Of a stretch of DNA of 64,000 nucleotides, positions 1 through 9,080 are shown piece by piece. A program made the translations under genes and the position numbers. The DNA comes from UMGS1696 sp963642885 (lineage in GTDB: Bacteria > Bacillota > Clostridia > Oscillospirales > CAG-272), in contig CAVIJI010000001.1 of NCBI GenBank assembly GCA_963642885.1, forward strand, positions 1 to 64,000. The letters run 5' to 3'. The notes below the pieces were generated by a model. It saw only the letters and a list, made by a program, of their open reading frames with translations. It made no database searches and had not been told where the DNA came from. Positions within the stretch are counted from its first letter, which is position 1, and each line of letters opens with the position of its first letter.

Positions 1-46
1 CGAAATCCTTGAGATTTCAGGGCTTTTAAGCACTTTGTAAGAGAAA

Positions 47-448
47 TTATCTCTTGGAGAACTGAGGTGCGCGACGTGCGGCTTTGAGGCCGTACTTCTT
101 TCTTTCCTTCATACGAGGGTCTCTCATGAGGAAGCCTGCCTTCTTGAGAAGGGGACGATATGAGTCGTCGGCGAGAAGAAGAGCTCTCGAAACACCGTGA
201 CGGATTGCGCCGGCCTGACCGGAGATACCGCCGCCTGTTACGTTAGCTACGATGTCGAACTTGCCTTCTGTACCTGTTACACCGAAGGGCTGGTTAATGA
301 TGAGCTTAAGTGTTTCAAGTCCGAAGTAATCTTCTACATCACGACCGTTGATTGTGATTTTTCCTGAGCCGGGATAAAGTCTTACGCGAGCTACTGAGCT
401 CTTTCTTCTGCCCGTACCATAGAAATAAGGTTTAGCACTTGTATACAT
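47..448 (-). CDS. rpsI: 30S ribosomal protein S9
   Basis: Protein of 133 aa, the normal size for bacterial S9, a small-subunit protein whose C-terminal tail reaches the P-site tRNA. The family hallmarks are visible: an N-terminal YGTGRRKSSVARVRL segment, a central GGGxxGQAGAIRHGxxRAL stretch and the universally conserved RAPQFSKR end. It lies 19 bp downstream of rplM, the standard bacterial L13-S9 operon. The stop codon overlaps a small inverted repeat (AAGAGA/TCTCTT), and no clear terminator is seen before the window edge. Identification is secure. Confidence 0.98.
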   Translation of the reverse strand: MYTSAKPYFYGTGRRKSSVARVRLYPGSGKITINGRDVEDYFGLETLKLIINQPFGVTGTEGKFDIVANVTGGGISGQAGAIRHGVSRALLLADDSYRPLLKKAGFLMRDPRMKERKKYGLKAARRAPQFSKR

Positions 449-467
449 TATTAATACCTACCCTTTC

Positions 468-902
468 TTATATTTCAACTTCGTACGGAACAGGCTTCTG
501 AGCCTGCTGCTTGTGTTCGCTGCCTGCGTATACCTTGAGTCTTGTGATAGCCTTGTCGCCGATTGAGTTGTGCGGGAGCATACCCTTAACGGCAAGCTGC
601 ATAGCGAATTCGGGCTTTGTGCTCATGAGCTTGCGGTAGGATGTTTCCTTAAGACCGCCGATATAGCCTGAGTGTGTACGATAGAACTTCTGGTCAAGCT
701 TCTTACCTGTGAGAACGGCCTGAGCGCAATTGATGATGATAACGCATTCGCCGCAGTCAACGTGAGGTGTGAATTCGGGGCGATGCTTGCCGCGAAGAAT
801 GTTAGCGGCTGTAACCGCTGTCTTACCGAGCGGTTTGCCGGCAGCGTCGATGATATACCAGCTGCGCTGAACTGTCTCGGGTTTAGCCATATATGTGGAC
901 AT
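468..902 (-). CDS. rplM: 50S ribosomal protein L13
   Basis: Protein of 144 aa, the usual L13 length. L13 is an early-assembling large-subunit protein. Family features seen include the WYIIDAAGKPLGK start region, ANILRGKHRPEFTPHVDCG, the YRTHSGYIGG segment and AVKGMLPHNSIGD. The start at 902 is supported by a GGAGG box 8 nt upstream. A consensus promoter sits about 53 bp upstream and should drive rplM-rpsI together. Confidence 0.98.
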   Translation of the reverse strand: MSTYMAKPETVQRSWYIIDAAGKPLGKTAVTAANILRGKHRPEFTPHVDCGECVIIINCAQAVLTGKKLDQKFYRTHSGYIGGLKETSYRKLMSTKPEFAMQLAVKGMLPHNSIGDKAITRLKVYAGSEHKQQAQKPVPYEVEI

Positions 903-954
903 TCTGAATTCCTCCGATTAGAGATTATTGAATTATATTTTCACAACGTATGCA

Positions 955-983
955 ATTATATCACCGTGCCGCTTCTTTGTCAA
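955..983 (-). promoter_or_regulatory. Sigma-A promoter of rplM-rpsI
   Basis: Reading the minus strand, TTGACA (978-983) and TATAAT (955-960) are separated by exactly 17 bp. Both hexamers match consensus. The site faces rplM and lies back to back with the promoter of the plus-strand GH36 gene. Confidence 0.85.
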
Positions 984-1083
984 GGGCTTTCGAAAATAAA
1001 AAGCAAAATATTTTAATTTGGCTCACGAAATCTCTCGTTTTCTCTCACGCACACCGATTGATACGACAACCGAAGCGTCACAC

Positions 1084-1112
1084 TTGACATGAGAGGGGGG
1101 ATGTAGTATACT
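1084..1112 (+). promoter_or_regulatory. Sigma-A promoter of the GH36 gene
   Basis: TTGACA (1084-1089), 17-bp spacer, TATACT (1107-1112), 46 bp before the GH36 start codon. The spacer carries a run of six G. No clear operator palindrome is seen. Confidence 0.75.
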
Positions 1113-1158
1113 GAAACCGTATCGGAAAGCGAAATTAGAAAAAAGAGAGGGCGAAAAT

Positions 1159-3399
1159 ATGATTAATGTTGCCGCATCACCGCTCGGAGAACCCGTTTTT
1201 CATCTTCGTGCGGGAGATTCTTCATATATTATCGAGATTTTCCACGGCTTTGTGCTTCACCTGTATGCGGGAGCGGCTGTTTCGGACGATGATATGCACT
1301 ATCTGCTCGTAAAGGTCGGTCACGACTCGGTTGTGCCGCGTCCCGCGGATACTCCCGAGGGATGGTTCTCGTGCGACGTCGCACCGTTTGAATATCCGAC
1401 ATACGGTACGGGAGACTTCAGACCGTCCGCGATAATGGTAAAGGCGTGTACAAGGGAGACGAGGCAGTCCGCATCCGCTCCGAATACCGCTTTGCGTTAC
1501 GATTCATACGAAATACTCGCGGGCAAGCCGAGGATCGACTCATGTCCCGCGGTTTATGCGAAGGATGACGAATGCGACACGCTCGTACTGCATTGTTCGG
1601 ATTCCGCGTCGGGCATGGAGTATGACCTGTACTATTCGGTTATGCGTGACCTGCCCGCGATATGCCGCCGTACCGTGATACGCAACGGATCGGAAGCGGA
1701 GGCGCATGTTCTTCGTGCGTACAGCGCGTCCGTTGATTTTGTGTCGGTCGAGCCCGAGGCGCAGCTGCTTCACCTGTGGGGAAGTTGGGGACGTGAGAGA
1801 CACACGGAGAGAACGCCGCTTTGCCACGGGGCGGTATCCGTGTCGAGCAGGAGGGGAGCGTCAAGCCACTATCACAATCCCTTCGCGGCTTTGGTAACGA
1901 GGGAAACCACGGAGGAATACGGATTTGCCGTCGGCTTTTCTCTGGTTTATTCGGGAAACTTCGACATTACCTGCGATACCGATGCGTTCGGTATGATTCG
2001 TGTGATGGCGGGAATATCTCCCGACGGCTTCGACTGGAAGCTCGAGGTCGGAGAGGAGTTTGTCACACCCGAGGCCGTAATCGTTTTGTCCGACGGCGGA
2101 ATAGGCAAGATGTCGCGCACATATCATAAGCTGTACAGGGAGCACCTGTGTCGGGGGGAATGGGCAGACCGCGAGAGACCCATACTCGTCAACAATTGGG
2201 AGGCGACATATTTCGCGTTCGATGACGAAAAGCTGCTGGCGATCGCGGCCGATGCCGCCTCATGCGGTATTGAAATGCTTGTCATGGACGACGGCTGGTT
2301 CGGTAAAAGAAACGACGACCGCTCCTCTCTCGGAGACTGGTTTGTGAACGAGGATAAGCTGCGCGGCGGTCTGAAACCGCTTGTCGATAAGGTAAACGCA
2401 ATGGGACTGAAATTCGGAATATGGTTTGAACCCGAGATGATATCTCCCGCGAGCGAGCTGTATGAGAAGCACCCCGACTGGTGTCTGATGAGTGTCGGAC
2501 GAGACATGTCTATATCGAGAAGTCAATATGTGCTTGACATGACAAGAGAGGATGTGCGTTCTTATCTGTTCGACACCATATCCTCCGTGCTCGATTCCGC
2601 GAATATAGAGTATGTGAAGTGGGATTTTAACCGCAATCTGACGGAGGCGGGAAGTCTGCTTCTCGACAGCGACCGCGGAGGAGAGATTTTCCACCGATAC
2701 GTTCTCGGCTTATACGCTTTGCTTGACAGACTGACGAGGGCATATCCGCACATACTGCTCGAGGGCTGCTCGAGCGGCGGAGGACGATACGACCCCGCTA
2801 TGCTGTACTACTCTCCGCAATACTGGACAAGCGACGACACCGACGCGATGGAAAGACTCGACATACAGCTCGGAACATCGATGGTATATCCCGCATCCTC
2901 CATGAGCTGTCATGTGTCCGCGTCGCCGAATCATCAGACAGGACGAATCAGCTCGTTTGTCACAAGGGGAAACGTGGCTATGGCGGGCGCGTTCGGCTAT
3001 GAGCTTGATTTAACTAAGCTGAGCGACGACGAGAGGGCACTCATCCGCCGTCAGGTGGAGGATTACCACAGATTCTACAACGTGATAAACAGGGGAGAGT
3101 TATACAGGCTTATCATGCCGAACGACTGCTATAACGGCAAGTACGGTAAGTGTGCGGCGTGGATGTATGTGTCCGAAGATAAATCGGAAGCATTGTTTAC
3201 GTTCGTCGTAATACGTACCTCCGTTCATCCCGTTTATTTTGTGAAGCTGCGCGGACTTGATTCCGACGCGGAATACATCGAGGAGAAGAGCGGACGAGTA
3301 TACCACGGAGACACGCTCATGAGAGCGGGAGTGAATCTGACGGGAAACTACCGCGACGGCGACTCCGTTGTGCTGCATTTAATTCGGCGTGTGATATAG
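1159..3399 (+). CDS. Alpha-galactosidase, glycoside hydrolase family 36
   Basis: Protein of 746 aa, the full length expected for bacterial GH36 alpha-galactosidases, which release terminal alpha-1,6-galactose from raffinose-type sugars and galactomannans. There is an N-terminal beta-sandwich (about 1-320), a TIM barrel and a C-terminal sheet domain. Hallmarks are NNWEATYFAF, MDDGWFGKRNDD, the nucleophile in YVKWDFNR (Asp489) and the acid/base in WTSDDTDA (Asp559); the commoner family form of the latter is SDNTD. No signal peptide is present, so the enzyme is cytoplasmic and would act on imported oligosaccharides. The lipoprotein at 3444 follows after 44 bp and may share the transcript. Confidence 0.93.
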   Translation: MINVAASPLGEPVFHLRAGDSSYIIEIFHGFVLHLYAGAAVSDDDMHYLLVKVGHDSVVPRPADTPEGWFSCDVAPFEYPTYGTGDFRPSAIMVKACTRETRQSASAPNTALRYDSYEILAGKPRIDSCPAVYAKDDECDTLVLHCSDSASGMEYDLYYSVMRDLPAICRRTVIRNGSEAEAHVLRAYSASVDFVSVEPEAQLLHLWGSWGRERHTERTPLCHGAVSVSSRRGASSHYHNPFAALVTRETTEEYGFAVGFSLVYSGNFDITCDTDAFGMIRVMAGISPDGFDWKLEVGEEFVTPEAVIVLSDGGIGKMSRTYHKLYREHLCRGEWADRERPILVNNWEATYFAFDDEKLLAIAADAASCGIEMLVMDDGWFGKRNDDRSSLGDWFVNEDKLRGGLKPLVDKVNAMGLKFGIWFEPEMISPASELYEKHPDWCLMSVGRDMSISRSQYVLDMTREDVRSYLFDTISSVLDSANIEYVKWDFNRNLTEAGSLLLDSDRGGEIFHRYVLGLYALLDRLTRAYPHILLEGCSSGGGRYDPAMLYYSPQYWTSDDTDAMERLDIQLGTSMVYPASSMSCHVSASPNHQTGRISSFVTRGNVAMAGAFGYELDLTKLSDDERALIRRQVEDYHRFYNVINRGELYRLIMPNDCYNGKYGKCAAWMYVSEDKSEALFTFVVIRTSVHPVYFVKLRGLDSDAEYIEEKSGRVYHGDTLMRAGVNLTGNYRDGDSVVLHLIRRVI

Positions 3400-3443
3400 A
3401 AAAACAGTGATTATTCGATTTATAATAAAAAACGAGAGGTGTT

Positions 3444-4184
3444 ATGAAAAACAAAATATTATTTCTGAGCGTAGTATTATTATTCACGGCGTCACTGCTT
3501 GCGGGCTGTGCGGATCCGAAGGCGGCCGAGGGGGAATCTGCGGTGCAGGGTGCGACAGAGCCGAACATCGAGCCTGCTCCGCAGGAACAAACGAACGCGG
3601 AAAACGAGCTTGTCATGCTTCCGGGGGAGGTGGCGGAGAGCTATGTGTACATTGACTACGCATCGGACGACTTCGGCGGCGGGGACGTGTTTTTTATCAG
3701 CGAAAACGAAAAAATCGCGACCGCCTCATTTGATTATGTATGGGACAACGGCGTAATATATTACAAGGTAACCGCTGTCGGCGTGGGTGAAACCTACATC
3801 TGCGCCGTACTGCCGAGCGGGGAAATGCTTACTCCGCGATGTAAGGTAACGGTGAACGGCGGAGACGAGCCCGAGACGGAGGCACCCGCGGAAACCGTGC
3901 CTGCCGTTTCGGTCACCGAAACATCAACCGATACGGTTGGCGAAACGGTTGACGAAACGGTTACCGAAACGGTTGCCGATACGGTTGACGAGACACCTGC
4001 CGAAACGGAGGCGCTGTATTTCGAGAAGATTGAAACCGAGACGGAGACTGACGACGTCGAAACCGAGGCGGGTGAGCAGAGGCTGGTGTACGATGAGAAA
4101 ACGGAGACAATATACGAGCTTCCTCCGCAGCCCGTTCCCGAGGTAGAGGTCACGGGAATGCGTGACGAGTGCGAGGTTAACTGA
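3444..4184 (+). CDS. Secreted lipoprotein of unknown function with 12-bp tandem repeat
   Basis: Protein of 246 aa, not recognised as a named family. A lipoprotein signal peptide ends in the lipobox LLAGC (Cys21), so the protein should be anchored outside the membrane. Residues about 55-135 look like one compact beta-rich domain, possibly an Ig-like or pilin-like fold (VYIDYASDDFGGG, CAVLPSGEMLTPRCKVTV). The rest is an acidic Thr/Glu/Val-rich tail with a perfectly phased 12-bp repeat coding for VxET-type tetrads. It probably shares a transcript with the alpha-galactosidase. Function cannot be inferred beyond a surface role. Confidence 0.7.
   Translation: MKNKILFLSVVLLFTASLLAGCADPKAAEGESAVQGATEPNIEPAPQEQTNAENELVMLPGEVAESYVYIDYASDDFGGGDVFFISENEKIATASFDYVWDNGVIYYKVTAVGVGETYICAVLPSGEMLTPRCKVTVNGGDEPETEAPAETVPAVSVTETSTDTVGETVDETVTETVADTVDETPAETEALYFEKIETETETDDVETEAGEQRLVYDEKTETIYELPPQPVPEVEVTGMRDECEVN
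3936..4007 (+). repeat. 12-bp tandem repeat, six copies, in the lipoprotein tail
   Basis: Six consecutive 12-bp units of the form GTTGRCGAAACG encode VGET, VDET, VTET, VADT, VDET and PAET. Because the period is a multiple of three, gain or loss of units would keep the frame and only change tail length. Confidence 0.85.
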
Positions 4185-4202
4185 AAATTACATTACGAGA
4201 AC

Positions 4203-4240
4203 AAAAAGGTTCTGCCGCACGGAGTGCGGCAGAACCTTTT
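4203..4240. terminator. Bidirectional intrinsic terminator
   Basis: Inverted repeat AAAAAGGTTCTGCCGCAC / GTGCGGCAGAACCTTTT with a 3-nt loop, flanked by A and T runs. It sits between the convergent lipoprotein (plus) and GH2 (minus) genes and can serve both. Confidence 0.9.
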
Positions 4241-4259
4241 ATCTTAGTGCTATGTTAAA

Positions 4260-5987
4260 TTACTTTTCGATAGCGGCTTTTCTCGACATAATCTTGTGGA
4301 GCTTTTCGAGGTCGAACTTAGCTCTTCTGTCGAATGCGTAAATACCGTTCTTTTCCTGATATACGTCGGTGAGCTGTGTATAGCAGAACGCGCACATCTT
4401 GGGATTGTCAAGCAGTACGTTTACGAGACCTTCGAATCTCTCATAGAATTCATCGAGAGACTGAGGAGCCTTACCGTAGCCCCATGCGGCAGAAGGATCT
4501 TCGTCGATATTCCAGTATGTTCCGCCGAACTCGGATACGAAGTAGGGCTGACCTTCATACTTTTCGTGTCTGGGATTGTTGATGAACGGGGAGCCTTCGC
4601 CTGTGATGAGAGCCTTGAATGCTTCTGCGAACTTAGCGGGATCCTGTTCGTAGTTATGTACGTCGTAAATATCGGTGATAACGTGTACATATCCGGATGT
4701 GTCGATGATGGGACGCATGGGATCGATAGCACGTGTTGTGTTGTACATAGCCTTGAATGTGTCCTTGTTGCGTCTTTCGCCTGTTTCGTTGAAGGGGCAC
4801 CAACCTACTATTGAAGGATGGTTGTAGTCTCTCTCGAGCTCTGTGAGCCATTCGGGAAGGATGGAGAGAAGAGCGGCGGGATCGGACTCGTCAAGACCCC
4901 AGTTTGCGAACTCGCCCCAAAGGAGGTAACCGAGCTTATCGGCATGGTACAGGAATCTGGGTTCGAATACCTTCATGTGCATACGAGCGCCGTTGAAGCC
5001 TGCGGCCTTGGAGAGCTCTATGTCATGCTTGAGGTCTTCGTCGGATTCTGCGGTGTAAATGCCGTTCGGGAAATAACCCTGGTCGAGAACGAGACGCTGA
5101 TATACGGGCTTGTGGTTGATTTCGATGGCGTAGCCGCTTATCTGAACGCTTCTCATTCCGAAGTAAGCGACGGCGCTGTCCTTGCCTGCGGTGAGCTCGA
5201 GATCGTAAAGTGTGGGAGATTCGAGTGACCAGAGCTTAGCATCGGGAATGGGCATTTCGAACTGAGCGTACTTTCCGCAAACCTTTGCGGTGATTTCGGA
5301 TACTGTGGTTCCGTCGAGCTTAGCGGCAGCCTTAACCTCGGATACGGCGGAGTTGTCGCCTTCGAGGGATACGACAACGTCGATCTTGCCGTTGTCGATA
5401 TCGGGAGTGATTTTTACGTTCTTGATGTAGTTGTGCGGAACGTATTCCATCCATACCGTCTGCCAGATACCCGTGCAGCGTGTGTAGCAGCAGCCGTTGT
5501 TGTAGTAGCTGTTGTAGGTCTGCTTACCTGTGGGCTGGAGACTGCTGTGGCCGTTATCCTCGGCGAATACGGAGATAACGTTTGCGCCGCACTTGAGAAG
5601 CTTTGTGATGTCGAGTACGAAGGGAGTGTAGCCGCCGCGATGTGTGCCGGCGAGCTCACCGTTTACTCTGATTTCGGAATAGTAGTCAACGGCACCGAAG
5701 TGAAGGAGTACTTTTCCGCATTCCGTGCACCAGCCTTCGGGAAGAGTAACTTCTTTTCTGTACCAGCAGGCGGGGATGAAATCAACATATTCGATACCGG
5801 AAAGCTTTGATTCGGGAACGAAGGGGACGGTGATTTCATGATCGTATTTCGGGGCTTCCCACATTTTTCTGTCGCGTCCGGAGTTGCCGAAATCGAACGC
5901 GAATTCCCATTGACCGTTCAGATTGAGCCATGTTTTATCGTCACGGCGCAGTGTCGGACGGGGATATTCATTTCTTGGAATAGACAT
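4260..5987 (-). CDS. Glycoside hydrolase family 2 protein (beta-galactosidase/beta-glucuronidase type)
   Basis: Protein of 575 aa with the GH2 plan: jelly-roll sugar-binding domain (about 15-185), immunoglobulin-like domain (about 186-285) and TIM barrel (about 286-575). The acid/base is Glu401 in WCPFNETGER and the nucleophile Glu486 in VSEFGGTYW. It has no signal peptide and lacks the extra C-terminal domains of LacZ, so it resembles short GH2 enzymes. Substrate (beta-galactoside, -glucuronide or -mannoside) cannot be set from motifs. It starts 42 bp downstream of the phosphodiesterase gene and ends at a shared terminator. Confidence 0.88.
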   Translation of the reverse strand: MSIPRNEYPRPTLRRDDKTWLNLNGQWEFAFDFGNSGRDRKMWEAPKYDHEITVPFVPESKLSGIEYVDFIPACWYRKEVTLPEGWCTECGKVLLHFGAVDYYSEIRVNGELAGTHRGGYTPFVLDITKLLKCGANVISVFAEDNGHSSLQPTGKQTYNSYYNNGCCYTRCTGIWQTVWMEYVPHNYIKNVKITPDIDNGKIDVVVSLEGDNSAVSEVKAAAKLDGTTVSEITAKVCGKYAQFEMPIPDAKLWSLESPTLYDLELTAGKDSAVAYFGMRSVQISGYAIEINHKPVYQRLVLDQGYFPNGIYTAESDEDLKHDIELSKAAGFNGARMHMKVFEPRFLYHADKLGYLLWGEFANWGLDESDPAALLSILPEWLTELERDYNHPSIVGWCPFNETGERRNKDTFKAMYNTTRAIDPMRPIIDTSGYVHVITDIYDVHNYEQDPAKFAEAFKALITGEGSPFINNPRHEKYEGQPYFVSEFGGTYWNIDEDPSAAWGYGKAPQSLDEFYERFEGLVNVLLDNPKMCAFCYTQLTDVYQEKNGIYAFDRRAKFDLEKLHKIMSRKAAIEK

Positions 5988-6029
5988 TTTGTTATCCTCC
6001 TGATAAATTATTGTTTGTTTGCTTTAAAA

Positions 6030-6903
6030 TCAATCGCCGCCGAGAGGTGCGGTGTCCGACGCCGATATGACGTCCGTGTAAACACCGTATACTCCCAAGG
6101 CACGATATTTTCGTATTTCCGCCGGATCATTTACCGTGTGTACGTAAAGCGGAACTCCGGCTTTGCCGAGATTGCCGACGAAATTTTTCTCATCGCACAG
6201 CTCCTTCGCAAAGGTAAAGCCGATGAGCGGATGACTCCTCTCGAATTTCACAAGCGCGGCTGTGTCGGTTTTGCTTTGCCAGTCGAGACGGTACATCGGG
6301 TAGATNNNNNNNNNNGTACAGCGTGTAGATTATATTCGAAAAGCCCGCATCGGTCGCGACGGAATAATCGTCTTCCGAGTAAATCTGTACGACGATTCTG
6401 TCCTTAAGCATCGGAAGAGCGGACGAGAGCGCATTTACGGCATCGGAAAAGCGTTCTTTGATGTCCGTGATAATATAGACCTCGGGATGCTCCTCCATAA
6501 AAGCACCGACCGCTTCCACGTCAAGCGGAGTAAAGTTCCAGAATATTTCGGACGACATGAATTCGTCGTATGTCAGCGGTGTACCCGTTTCGATGGTGTC
6601 TATGTATTCCGCGCTCCAGTCGTGTATGCACACGAGGTGGTCGTCGGACGTGAAGCTGAAATCAAGCTCAATCGCATTATATCCGTTTGCCGCACAGTTT
6701 TCAAGTCCTTCGAGAGAATTCGAACCTAAAAACGAACGGTATGTTCCCTCGCTGTCCACACCCCACAGTTCTCCGCCCGCGTGAATGATTTCATCGAACG
6801 AAATGCTGATCTGAGGTGCGCCGTAGCCTCCGCACGATACGAGAAGGGAAAGAACGGCAATGAGCAGCGGAATGATAAGAATTCGGAGTGACTTATTTTT
6901 CAT
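6030..6903 (-). CDS. Glycerophosphodiester phosphodiesterase-family lipoprotein, interrupted by a scaffold gap
   Basis: Two pieces of one gene lie either side of ten N (6306-6315). The N-terminal piece has a lipoprotein signal (LLVSC, Cys24) and GDPD motifs: His in IIHAGGE, Glu/Asp in NAIELDF, and the catalytic-type His in VCIHDW. The C-terminal piece continues with LVKFERSHPLIGF and VHTVNDPAEIRKY to the barrel end GVYTDVIS. The contig ends share a 15-nt near-repeat (ATCTACACGCTGTAC / ATCTACCCGATGTAC, 13/15). Merging them and dropping the N gives 849 bp, an open 282-aa frame. The enzyme would hydrolyse glycerophosphodiesters or related polymers at the cell surface. No clear ribosome-binding site is seen at the start. 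Confidence 0.82.
6306..6315. other. Assembly gap (10 N)
   Basis: Ten N inside the phosphodiesterase gene. The flanks overlap by 15 nt with two mismatches, so this is probably an unmerged contig overlap rather than lost sequence. Confidence 0.9.
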
Positions 6904-7061
6904 AGATAAATATCGGCATTAAAAAAACGGAAAAAAACCGTTATAGTTTTCTCCCGTTTTTAATGGAAACGCCGATTTAAGGTTGATTTTGCGTCAAAGG
7001 CACCGAAATCGTGATATTCTCACGCAAATCCCCATCGGTTCGGCGTATCCCGAATATCGAA

Positions 7062-9080
7062 TTATTCTTCGTCGTTTGCTTCGCTATCTGCGGGAGCGTC
7101 TGCCTCTTCGGCTTCCTCAGCGGCTTCTTCGAGAAGAGCACGGATGGAAAGGCTTACCTTGTGGTTTTCTTCGTCGATAGCGGTAATCTTTGCGTTAACA
7201 AGCTGACCTGCCTGAAGCTCGTCTTCGGGCTTGGCGATCTTGTGGTCTGCAATCTGGCTGATGTGGATAAGTCCGTCGCAGCCGGGAACGATTTCGGCGA
7301 AAGCACCGAAGGGCATAAGGCTTACGATCTTAACCTCGGCAGTGTCGCCTACCGCATACTTCTGTGTGAAGATGTACCAGGGGTTCATTTCCTCTGTCTT
7401 GTAGCCGAGAGAAATTCTGCCCTTTTCGCGGTCGAAGGACTTAACGTATACGTGAATCTTGTCTCCTACCTTAACTACGTCGGAAGGATGCTTGATTCTT
7501 CTCCAGGAAAGCTCGGATGTGTGAACCATACCGTCAACACCGCCGAGGTCAACGAATGCACCGAAATCAGTGAGGCTCTTAACCTCGCCGTCGAATTCCT
7601 TGCCTTCTTCGATTGCATTCCAGAAAGCTTCTTCCTTGGCTTTCTTCTCTTCACGTGCAACGGCACGGATGGAAGCGTAAGCTCTCTTTCTGTCGGTCTT
7701 GATTTCGATAACCTTAACCTTCTGTGTTGTTCCTACGAGTGTGGAGAGGTCTCCGTCCTTCGGAACGCCTGTGAGTGATGCGGGGATGAATACTCTTACG
7801 GAGTTAATGGAGATGATGACACCGCCCTTAACGGCTTCTACAATCTTACCCTCGAGAGTTTCGCCTGTTGTGCTTGCTTCGACAATCTTGTTCCAGTTGG
7901 ATTCGGAATCTACTCTTGTCTTGTCGAGAGTAGCGATACCGTCGATGTCGCTTACCTTAACTACCTTTGCTTTGATAACGTCTCCTACTTTGTAGAGAAC
8001 ATCAAGCTTAGCTGACGGATCGTCTGTGGCCTTGTCGTGTGCGATGACACCGGTAGCCTTGGCACCGAGGTCAACATGAATCTCGTTCTGTGAGATTGAC
8101 GTAATTACGCCTTCGACGATATCTCCTGTATTTAAAGGTTTGAGTGATGACTCGAGAAGTTCGGCAAAGTTTTCATTTTGCTCGTTCATGGTTTTATATA
8201 CCTCCTGTATTAAACTGTACGGCGTTGACGCGCCGGCAGTTATTGACACTTTTAAATCTGTGACATCTATCTTCGGGCAGTCTTCTATTCCTTCGATAAA
8301 GTAAGTGCGCTTACAGGATGTACGAGCGATATCGTACAGCTTCATTGAATTCGAACTGTCTCTGCAGCCTATAACTATCATTACATCCGAGTCCTTCGCG
8401 AGAGCGGAACATTCTTCCTGGCGCATTTGGGTCACATTACATATTGTATCAAAAATTAAAGCGTTTGTATATACCTTTTTGATAAAATTTATACTTTTTT
8501 TCCATTCTTCTAAATTTTGTGTGGTTTGTGCGGCAATGGATAGTGTTTTTATACAAAAATTGGCGGTATTCAACGAATTTGCGGCGTTTTCGAGCGATTT
8601 TTCGTCGGGAAATACATACTTTTCACCCTCCGCGCAGCTCATTATTCCCTCTACCTCGGGGTGAGAGGCGTTTCCGAGAAGCAGAAAAATCTTTCCGTCT
8701 CCGGAGTTTTCGCACGCGATGTCCCTGACCTTGCGCACATACGGACACGTTCCGTCGATAAGCTCGAATTCGCCGTTTCTCTCCGCGCAGGCGTACAGTG
8801 CGTCCGATACATCCTTTATTTCTCCGTGGGCACGTATGACGACGGTGATTTTCTCGCCGTCATCGGCACGACGGATTATATCGGGTATTTCCGCACGTGA
8901 TATTTCTTCGACACCCATAGCGCGTACACGCTCGGTGTAGTGTGTGTTATGTATGATTTTTCCGAGAGTGTAAACACGGCGTGTTGTGCCGACGGAGTCG
9001 CTTACGGCTTTTTCGAGACGGCTTACGGCACGCTGAACACCGAAGCAGAAGCCCGCGTGAGAAGCTATGCGTATGCTCAT
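7062..9080 (-). CDS. ispH: Fused 4-hydroxy-3-methylbut-2-enyl diphosphate reductase / S1 RNA-binding protein
   Basis: Protein of 672 aa with two parts. Residues 1-295 are IspH (LytB), the iron-sulfur enzyme of the last MEP-pathway step to IPP and DMAPP. Its three cluster cysteines are visible: Cys12 (FCFGVQRAV), Cys112 (GTCPYVRKV) and Cys214 (TICNVTQMRQ). Residues about 316-650 hold four S1 OB-fold domains (about 316-387, 405-472, 494-561 and 577-648), followed by an acidic Glu/Ala tail. The IspH-RpsA fusion is known from Clostridia. The start overlaps the plsC stop by 4 nt. dxs, the first MEP enzyme, is also in this window (35313-37154). Confidence 0.96.
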   Translation of the reverse strand: MSIRIASHAGFCFGVQRAVSRLEKAVSDSVGTTRRVYTLGKIIHNTHYTERVRAMGVEEISRAEIPDIIRRADDGEKITVVIRAHGEIKDVSDALYACAERNGEFELIDGTCPYVRKVRDIACENSGDGKIFLLLGNASHPEVEGIMSCAEGEKYVFPDEKSLENAANSLNTANFCIKTLSIAAQTTQNLEEWKKSINFIKKVYTNALIFDTICNVTQMRQEECSALAKDSDVMIVIGCRDSSNSMKLYDIARTSCKRTYFIEGIEDCPKIDVTDLKVSITAGASTPYSLIQEVYKTMNEQNENFAELLESSLKPLNTGDIVEGVITSISQNEIHVDLGAKATGVIAHDKATDDPSAKLDVLYKVGDVIKAKVVKVSDIDGIATLDKTRVDSESNWNKIVEASTTGETLEGKIVEAVKGGVIISINSVRVFIPASLTGVPKDGDLSTLVGTTQKVKVIEIKTDRKRAYASIRAVAREEKKAKEEAFWNAIEEGKEFDGEVKSLTDFGAFVDLGGVDGMVHTSELSWRRIKHPSDVVKVGDKIHVYVKSFDREKGRISLGYKTEEMNPWYIFTQKYAVGDTAEVKIVSLMPFGAFAEIVPGCDGLIHISQIADHKIAKPEDELQAGQLVNAKITAIDEENHKVSLSIRALLEEAAEEAEEADAPADSEANDEE

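Noticed and set aside
672..1016. Plus-strand open frame opposite rplM
   Set aside because: It is antisense to a certain ribosomal protein gene, and its start and composition are those of a shadow frame.
6030..6903. Frameshifted or pseudogenised phosphodiesterase
   Set aside because: The break coincides with ten N and the flanks overlap in frame, so it is an assembly artefact.
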